From: Sulfitobacter sp. | GTDB lineage: Bacteria; Pseudomonadota; Alphaproteobacteria; Rhodobacterales; Rhodobacteraceae | Length of the DNA: 17,811 bases | NCBI GenBank assembly: GCA_024636405.1 | Contig: JAGXHC010000059.1 | Coordinates: 1 to 17,811 of the forward strand | Reading direction: 5' to 3' | Shown here: piece after piece, positions 14,251-17,811 of the stretch | Numbering within the stretch: the stretch's first letter is position 1 | Layout: each line of letters opens with the position of its first letter | Position numbers and translations under genes: made by a program | The notes under the pieces: model-generated | What the model saw: only the letters and a program-made list of their open reading frames with translations | Told to the model about the DNA's origin: nothing | Databases searched by the model: none

Positions 14251-14972
14251 CCAATTATACAGCAGTGATCACAGGCGGCAGCAAGGGCATCGGTGCCGAT
14301 CTGGCGCAGCGATTGCTGGAACGCGGCTACCGCGTGGTGTCCATCGCGCGCAATGGTGCTGATTGGACTGCGGAGGGGTGCGAACATATCGAGGCCGACC
14401 TGCTTGATCCGGCATCCGTGGCCCATGTCGCTGCCGATATTGCCGCGCGCTACGACGTCACGCATCTGGTGCATAATGCCGGATTGATCTGGCCCAATCT
14501 GATCGAGGACGCAAAGCCCGAAGAGATCACCGGGCTGGCGCAGTTGCATCTGGGGTCGGCGTTGACGCTGGTGCAGGCCTTTTTGCCCGCCATGAAAAAG
14601 CGGGGTTTTGGCCGCGTCATGTTCAATGCGTCGCGCGCCGCGTTGGGCGCACCGACGCGCACGGCCTACTCCGCCTCGAAGGCCGGCATGATCGGCATGG
14701 CACGGACATGGGCGCTTGAACTGGCACCACATGGGATCACGGTCAATGTGGTGGCCCCCGGCCCGGTGCAAACGGATAATTTCTGGGGGATCATCGCCAA
14801 GGACAGTGAACGCGAGGCCGAACTTGCCAAGCGTATTCCCGTGGGCCGTCTGGGTCAGGTGGCGGACGTGACCAACGCGTTTTTGTTCTTCTGCGACCCG
14901 GCCAGCAGCTTTGTCACAGGTCAGACGCTATTTGTCTGTGGCGGTTCCAGCATCGGAACACTGACGCTTTAG
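14247..14972 (+). CDS. Short-chain dehydrogenase/reductase, catalytically intact
   Basis: This classical SDR has 241 residues. The nucleotide motif is T9-G-G-S-K-G-I-G16, HNAG follows the fourth strand, and the catalytic set is Ser129, Tyr141 and Lys145 in YSASK. The PGPVQT turn and the ending TLFVCGGSS are typical of FabG-like enzymes. It uses NAD(P)(H); whether it works as a dehydrogenase or a reductase is not readable. In the proposed route it could oxidise the cis-diol made by the Rieske enzyme (a 2,3-dihydroxyindoline) to the 2-oxindole. It may also pair with the degenerate SDR half of the fusion protein encoded upstream. It is the last gene of the operon and overlaps the cyclase stop by four bases. 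No convincing terminator follows. Confidence 0.93.
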   Translation: MTNYTAVITGGSKGIGADLAQRLLERGYRVVSIARNGADWTAEGCEHIEADLLDPASVAHVAADIAARYDVTHLVHNAGLIWPNLIEDAKPEEITGLAQLHLGSALTLVQAFLPAMKKRGFGRVMFNASRAALGAPTRTAYSASKAGMIGMARTWALELAPHGITVNVVAPGPVQTDNFWGIIAKDSEREAELAKRIPVGRLGQVADVTNAFLFFCDPASSFVTGQTLFVCGGSSIGTLTL

Positions 14973-15401
14973 GCTGGAAATGTTTTTCGGGCAAGAAAGC
15001 GGGTGAAGTGGCCCTGCTTCACGGGGCAGATTTGCGGCACGGTGAAGATGCGATCCGAGTTGGGCTTTAAGGCGCAGTGGCCAGCAACATTCGCTCGCTA
15101 CATGTGCCGCCCGGCATTGTAAAATAAGATCCAACCGTCGATGATGCGTTTGACTTGATACGCCTTTCGCAAATCTTTGACAATAACGGCCTCCTGCGTC
15201 GGATTCACGATGCGAGGTGAAGTTATTATATTTGAGCGGCGGCGAGTTTTTATCGTAAGTTTGCCAAAATGCTGCCTGATCCCAGCACCATTCGGTGCCT
15301 CCGGGTGCCATTTGAGCCGATTTTGGGGGCTTGGGCGCAAATTTCAAGAAAGGGCATTTTCACCTTGTAATACCCGTGTTTGCTTGGCTATACGCGTCGG
15401 T
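14973..15401. other. Non-coding spacer between the catabolic operon and tRNA-Ser
   Basis: No conserved gene was found in these 429 bases. A short GTGAAG/CTTCAC inverted repeat lies at about 15004-15023 without a T tract, so it is a poor terminator. The minus strand between about 15098 and 15238 carries a possible transposase fragment, listed separately. The promoter of the tRNA should lie just before 15402 but no clear hexamers stand out. Confidence 0.5.
15098..15238 (-). pseudogene. Possible C-terminal fragment of an IS3/IS481-type transposase
   Basis: The minus-strand translation ends VKRIIDGWILFYNAGRHM followed by a stop. This resembles the WI-x-FYN-x-RPH segment at the end of rve-type (IS3, IS481) transposases, where the text normally continues with AL-G-x-TP. 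The Pro of RPH is missing and a stop follows, so if it is a transposase it is a dead fragment. Nothing upstream in the frame is recognisable. The match rests on one short motif. Confidence 0.3.
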
Positions 15402-15489
15402 GGAGACGTGGCCGAGTGGTCGAAGGCGCTCCCCTGCTAAGGGAGTAACGTGCAAGCGTTCGTGGGTTCGAATCCCATCGTCTCCGCCA
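15402..15489 (+). tRNA. tRNA-Ser (anticodon GCT)
   Basis: The acceptor arm GGAGACG pairs with CGTCTCC, followed by discriminator G and an encoded CCA (15487-15489). The D-arm has GTGGCCGAGTGGTCGAAGGC. The anticodon loop CTGCTAA gives GCT, reading AGC/AGU serine codons. A long variable arm (AACGTGCAAGCGTT), typical of serine tRNAs, precedes GTGGGTTCGAATCCCAT, the T arm. All arms close, so it looks functional. Confidence 0.97.
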
Positions 15490-15678
15490 CCCAACCCATT
15501 GAAGTTATAGAATAAAATGACCCGCTGCAGCGTGACAATCTTCGCGCGTTATAAAATGCATTGCATGGTATGCACCTATTTGCACCGCCCTTTTTCTGCT
15601 TTCCCCGGCAAAACCGTGCAAAATCCGTGCAGTCTGCGGCCGCCCTGGCGTGATCCGGCGCGCCGGTTTGCCTGCGCA
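15490..15678. other. Spacer downstream of tRNA-Ser
   Basis: No gene was recognised. The only pattern noted is two CCGTGCA direct copies near 15613-15631. No integrase gene and no repeat of the tRNA 3' end was found within the window, so an attachment site cannot be claimed. Confidence 0.4.
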
Positions 15679-15834
15679 ATGGGCTCTGATCCGCCCCGTT
15701 CTGCCCGCCAGGATAAGGCACGCCGCTGGCTTTTGCGGGATCGCGCTCCGCCGCCCGGCCGGCAGCTGCGCCTGGAAGGTGCGCGGTATAGCGGTGTGCC
15801 CGCCTATGGACCGCGCCCACTTTCCGGCCGCTGA
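15679..15834 (+). CDS. Possible small basic, proline-rich protein (51 residues)
   Basis: This is an open frame from ATG 15679, rich in Arg and Pro (SDPPRSARQDKARRW, then RAPPPGRQLRLEGARYSG). It overlaps the start of the next frame by 29 bases. Small basic proteins like this occur in phage modules of this family of bacteria. No ribosome site or recognised family supports it, and it may be a chance frame in GC-rich DNA. Confidence 0.3.
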   Translation: MGSDPPRSARQDKARRWLLRDRAPPPGRQLRLEGARYSGVPAYGPRPLSGR

Positions 15835-16078
15835 CCTGGCCCGCGTGGCCACGATGCTGGAATGTCTGCGCCGGGTGGCCAGTGGCGCCTATACCGCCCT
15901 TGACCCGGCCCAGATGCTGGAGGAAATCGAGGCCACCGCCGCGGTGCTAAGGGACAAGCTGGCGACCATGGGCGGCGCGCTGGAAATCCGCCAGGCGGAA
16001 ATGGCGGACGAATGTGCAGCATGTGGCGCGCCGGTGCGGCCCCTCCACCCGGCCGCCGCGCACCGCCGCTGCGCCTGA
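15806..16078 (+). CDS. Hypothetical small protein, phage-like context (90 residues)
   Basis: I do not recognise this protein. From the ATG at 15806 it is mostly helical in appearance (ADLARVATMLECLRRVASG, then a heptad-like AQMLEEIEATAAVLRDKLATMGGALEIRQAEMA) and ends with one CxxC (CAACG) and PLHPAAAHRRCA. The helical stretch could be a coiled coil, and the C-terminal Cys/His residues could bind a metal. The frame stays open further upstream (from a GTG at 15650), but the amino-acid pattern there is poor, so the start is uncertain. The position, next to other phage-type genes, suggests a mobile-element accessory protein. Confidence 0.5.
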   Translation: MDRAHFPAADLARVATMLECLRRVASGAYTALDPAQMLEEIEATAAVLRDKLATMGGALEIRQAEMADECAACGAPVRPLHPAAAHRRCA

Positions 16079-16085
16079 TTTCGGT

Positions 16086-16500
16086 GGGATCAGCGTGGCC
16101 CTGATTGGGAGAGGGGGCCGCGGCCTGCGCGTGCCGCCCGACCGCGCCGCCTCTCAAAACCCCACACCCCACCCTCTAAAATGTGCAGAAAAAACCCACT
16201 GATCCCATTGACCGCGGAAAAGGGGCCAATATTTTCCGCTGATCCCATTTTATTTCTGTTTTATTCCAACGGGATAAGGGGCAAATCCGGGCTTACGGGA
16301 TCAATGGGGCCAATTTTCTGTAAGCATTACATACGCAATGGGGCGCGGGTTTTTATAAATGGTAGGCCTTCACACATTGGTTTACCATTATTGATCCCTT
16401 CAATCCCTAAAGAGGATTTATAGTAATAAAAGCAAAGGGTTAAAAAAACTGATAGTCCCGTACTGATCCCCTACTGATCCCTGGAATTCTCACTGATCCC
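16086..16500. repeat. Dispersed RYTGATCCC repeat array in an AT-richer segment
   Basis: Eight copies of the 9-mer RYTGATCCC occur in 415 bases. Plus-strand copies are at 16198-16206, 16238-16246, 16390-16398, 16462-16470, 16473-16481 and 16492-16500. Minus-strand copies are at 16086-16094 and 16296-16304. The last three plus copies are spaced 11 and 19 bases apart just before the next gene. A ninth, disrupted copy (ACTGATAGTCCC) lies near 16448. The segment is poorer in GC than its flanks and contains no convincing gene. Iteron-type origin sites or operators for a phage regulator are both possible. Confidence 0.7.
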
Positions 16501-16508
16501 TGGGGTTT

Positions 16509-16550
16509 TCTATATGTGGCATGGCCTAGTTTGGCTTTGTCTATATGTGG
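16509..16550 (+). repeat. 11-bp direct repeat TCTATATGTGG at the start of the next gene
   Basis: TCTATATGTGG occurs at 16509-16519 and again at 16540-16550, 31 bases apart (about three helical turns). Each copy contains an ATG, but in different frames. It may be a regulatory pair or an old duplication. Confidence 0.5.
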
Positions 16551-17278
16551 AAAATTTGGGATGTTACTTGCGGTTAACCGCGATCAGGGCCGCGCCGCGC
16601 TATCTGGCCCGCGTCAACTTTGAAATCGTCAAGGCCGCCGGTGCCCGCCGCCAGGCCCAGGATCGCGGCACCGGCGCGCGTGCCCCCGCCGCCCTGGGGG
16701 CAGCGTTGGTGCGCCTGGTGATGATCAAGGGCGGGCTGAGTGATGCAACCACGCCGGTGGGCTATAAGACCGCGCGCCGCGCCGATCCGGTGCCGCGGGT
16801 GCTGGCCGATCTGGCGGGCGATGATCCGCGCCTGATGGCGGCGCAATTCCTGGGCGATGCCTGCGAACGGCTTGGCAGCGTCAAGGGCGTGGACTGGGGT
16901 GGGACGGATAGTAAGGCCGGGGCCTCGGATGGCGGTGCCACCACCCGCGTGAAGCATGCCGCCCGCCTGCAACTGATCCGCTACCAGGCCAATGGCTGGC
17001 CCGTGGACAAGGTGCACGGCCCCCAGCGTGGCCGCCATGGCCTGGCCCCTCGGGTGGCCCTGGAGGTGAAGCGCGGCGGCGATGATCGTCAGCATATCAT
17101 GGCCTTTGATGCGCTGGTGGCGGTCTGTGTGGATGGGCTGGATCTGTCAACATTGCTGCGCCGCCATGGCTGGAGTGCCCAGGCTTCCAACCGCGCACCC
17201 TTGCGCCAGGCGATCCTGGACACCCTGGCCCGCGTGGCCGATGGCCTGGGCCGGGCGGCGCCCAAACAAAACCCTTGA
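16514..17278 (+). CDS. Conserved-looking hypothetical protein, phage-like module
   Basis: The frame has up to 254 residues. The body (LARVNFEIVKAAGARRQAQDRG onward) has strong GC-third-position codon use and reads as a real protein. It has no catalytic motif I recognise. The C-terminal third (RHGLAPRVALEVKRGG, then AFDALVAVCVDGLDLSTLLRRHGWS and LRQAILDTLARVADGLGRA) resembles short proteins found beside HNH nucleases and terminases in Rhodobacteraceae prophages, from memory only. The start is doubtful: the first ~20 codons are AT-rich and hydrophobic and no Shine-Dalgarno is seen. Translation may begin at a GTG at 16547 or later. It could be a DNA-binding or late-gene control protein of a mobile element; that is a guess from position. 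Confidence 0.6.
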   Translation: MWHGLVWLCLYVENLGCYLRLTAIRAAPRYLARVNFEIVKAAGARRQAQDRGTGARAPAALGAALVRLVMIKGGLSDATTPVGYKTARRADPVPRVLADLAGDDPRLMAAQFLGDACERLGSVKGVDWGGTDSKAGASDGGATTRVKHAARLQLIRYQANGWPVDKVHGPQRGRHGLAPRVALEVKRGGDDRQHIMAFDALVAVCVDGLDLSTLLRRHGWSAQASNRAPLRQAILDTLARVADGLGRAAPKQNP

Positions 17279-17453
17279 CCGTTACCACCCGTCTGGCCAT
17301 ATCCCGAAAAGACGGTGCAGAAATGTGCCAGGGGCAAAGCAACCCCAGATCAGGCGGGCGAGACAATGCAAACCCGGCGCGCCAAACCGCGCCACCAGGG
17401 CCGCCGGTGATCCGCGCGGCCCTTTCCATCTGATCAACTTGCCGAGGTGCCCC

Positions 17454-17798
17454 ATGGGCCGATTGAAAGCCGCGCCATCGCGCCTGACACCGGCGCCGCC
17501 GAGGCTGGGGGCCGCACCTGACCCGCGCCCCGGCGCCGCACCGCGCACCACCCAGGTGCGGGCCAAGGGCAACCCGCTGCGCCACCTCTATGCGCTCAAG
17601 CCCTGGCGTGATCTGCGCCAGGTGATCCTGGCCCGCGATGGCTGGATGTGCCAGGGCTGCGCGGTGCCGCACCTGCTGATCGGCACATATCCCGCGCCGC
17701 ATAGCCCGGTGATCGACCACATTGTGCCGCATCGGGGCAACCCGGTGCTGTTCTGGGATGAAACCAACCTGCAGTTGGTCTGCAAGTCCTACCATTGA
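17454..17798 (+). pseudogene. HNH endonuclease of phage type, broken at its last codons
   Basis: From the ATG at 17454 (GAGG six bases upstream) the 114 residues show an HNH fold: KPWRDLRQVILARDGWMCQGC, with Cys66 and Cys69, then VIDHIVPHRG with Asp88-His89, LFWDETN with Asn105, and CKSYH at the end. Relatives continue CKSCHD plus a short tail. Here the last metal Cys is Tyr113, and a stop follows the final His. Removing one T from ACCATTGATG restores an H-D reading, so a single-base insertion plus a C-to-Y change explain the ending. These changes lie 4-11 bases from suspected adapter sequence, so sequencing or assembly error is likely. HNH proteins of this type sit beside terminase genes and assist DNA packaging. 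Confidence 0.75.
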
Positions 17799-17801
17799 TG
17801 C

Positions 17802-17811
17802 CTGTCTCTTA
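17802..17811. other. Probable residual Tn5/Nextera mosaic-end adapter at the contig end
   Basis: The last ten bases, CTGTCTCTTA, are identical to the first ten bases of the Tn5 mosaic-end adapter read-through sequence used in tagmentation libraries. Their position at the very end of the window points to untrimmed adapter rather than genome sequence. Confidence 0.75.

Noticed and set aside
15437..15820. Minus-strand frame running into the tRNA
   Set aside because: It is antisense to tRNA-Ser and contains the familiar tRNA-derived GFEPTNAC artefact.
16181..16423. 80-codon plus frame in the repeat-rich region
   Set aside because: It spans several RYTGATCCC copies, has mixed composition and no family resemblance; more likely intergenic.
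16086..16500. CRISPR array
   Set aside because: The repeats are only nine bases, in both orientations and irregularly spaced.
17322..17432. 36-codon frame between the hypothetical gene and the HNH gene
   Set aside because: Low-complexity Pro/Ala/Arg/Gly-rich text without a ribosome site; it cannot be supported.

Overview
The window looks like a contig from a marine-type alphaproteobacterium, most likely Rhodobacteraceae (roseobacter group). The reasons are the GC-rich coding with strong GC third positions, a TRAP transporter, an isatin-hydrolase-like cyclase, and phage-type genes beside tRNA-Ser. No rRNA or housekeeping marker is present, so the family assignment is an inference.

Layout. 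Positions 1-113 hold a TPP riboswitch on the minus strand that controls a gene leaving the window at position 1. Positions 190-867 are a rearrangement scar: a decayed IS6-family transposase (minus) abuts the last ~70 codons of a GMC oxidoreductase (plus). Positions 959-2941 encode an exported copper amine oxidase. A bidirectional terminator separates it from a minus-strand TRAP transporter (dctP-dctQ-dctM, 5898-3003) and a MarR regulator (6519-6031). Divergent from marR is a tight plus-strand catabolic operon at 6655-14972: Rieske oxygenase reductase, alpha and beta subunits, an acyl-CoA/aryl-CoA ligase, a Cys-less thiolase-like protein, a DUF35 protein fused to a degenerate SDR, an isatin-hydrolase-like cyclase and an intact SDR. 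Six consecutive 4-nt overlaps link the genes from the alpha subunit onward. Positions 14973-15401 are non-coding with a possible transposase remnant. tRNA-Ser(GCT) lies at 15402-15489. From 15490 to the end there are small phage-like genes, an AT-richer segment with eight RYTGATCCC repeats, and an HNH nuclease broken at its last codons. The final ten bases match the start of the Tn5/Nextera mosaic end, so the right edge is probably a contig end.

How the genes may work together (inference). The operon fits aerobic degradation of indole-3-acetate (IAA) to isatin and isatinate. The Rieske system would dihydroxylate the indole C2=C3 bond. The intact SDR would oxidise the product to 3-hydroxy-2-oxindole-3-acetate. 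The ligase would make the CoA ester. The thiolase-like/DUF35 pair would act as a retro-aldolase releasing acetyl-CoA and isatin, and the cyclase-family hydrolase would open isatin to isatinate. The amine oxidase could feed in arylethylamines such as tryptamine, and the TRAP system could import the acid. A near-identical operator-like sequence precedes both dctP and the catabolic operon, so the MarR protein probably controls both. No aldehyde dehydrogenase or isatinate-processing gene is in the window, so the pathway is incomplete here. The substrate is not proven by the sequence.
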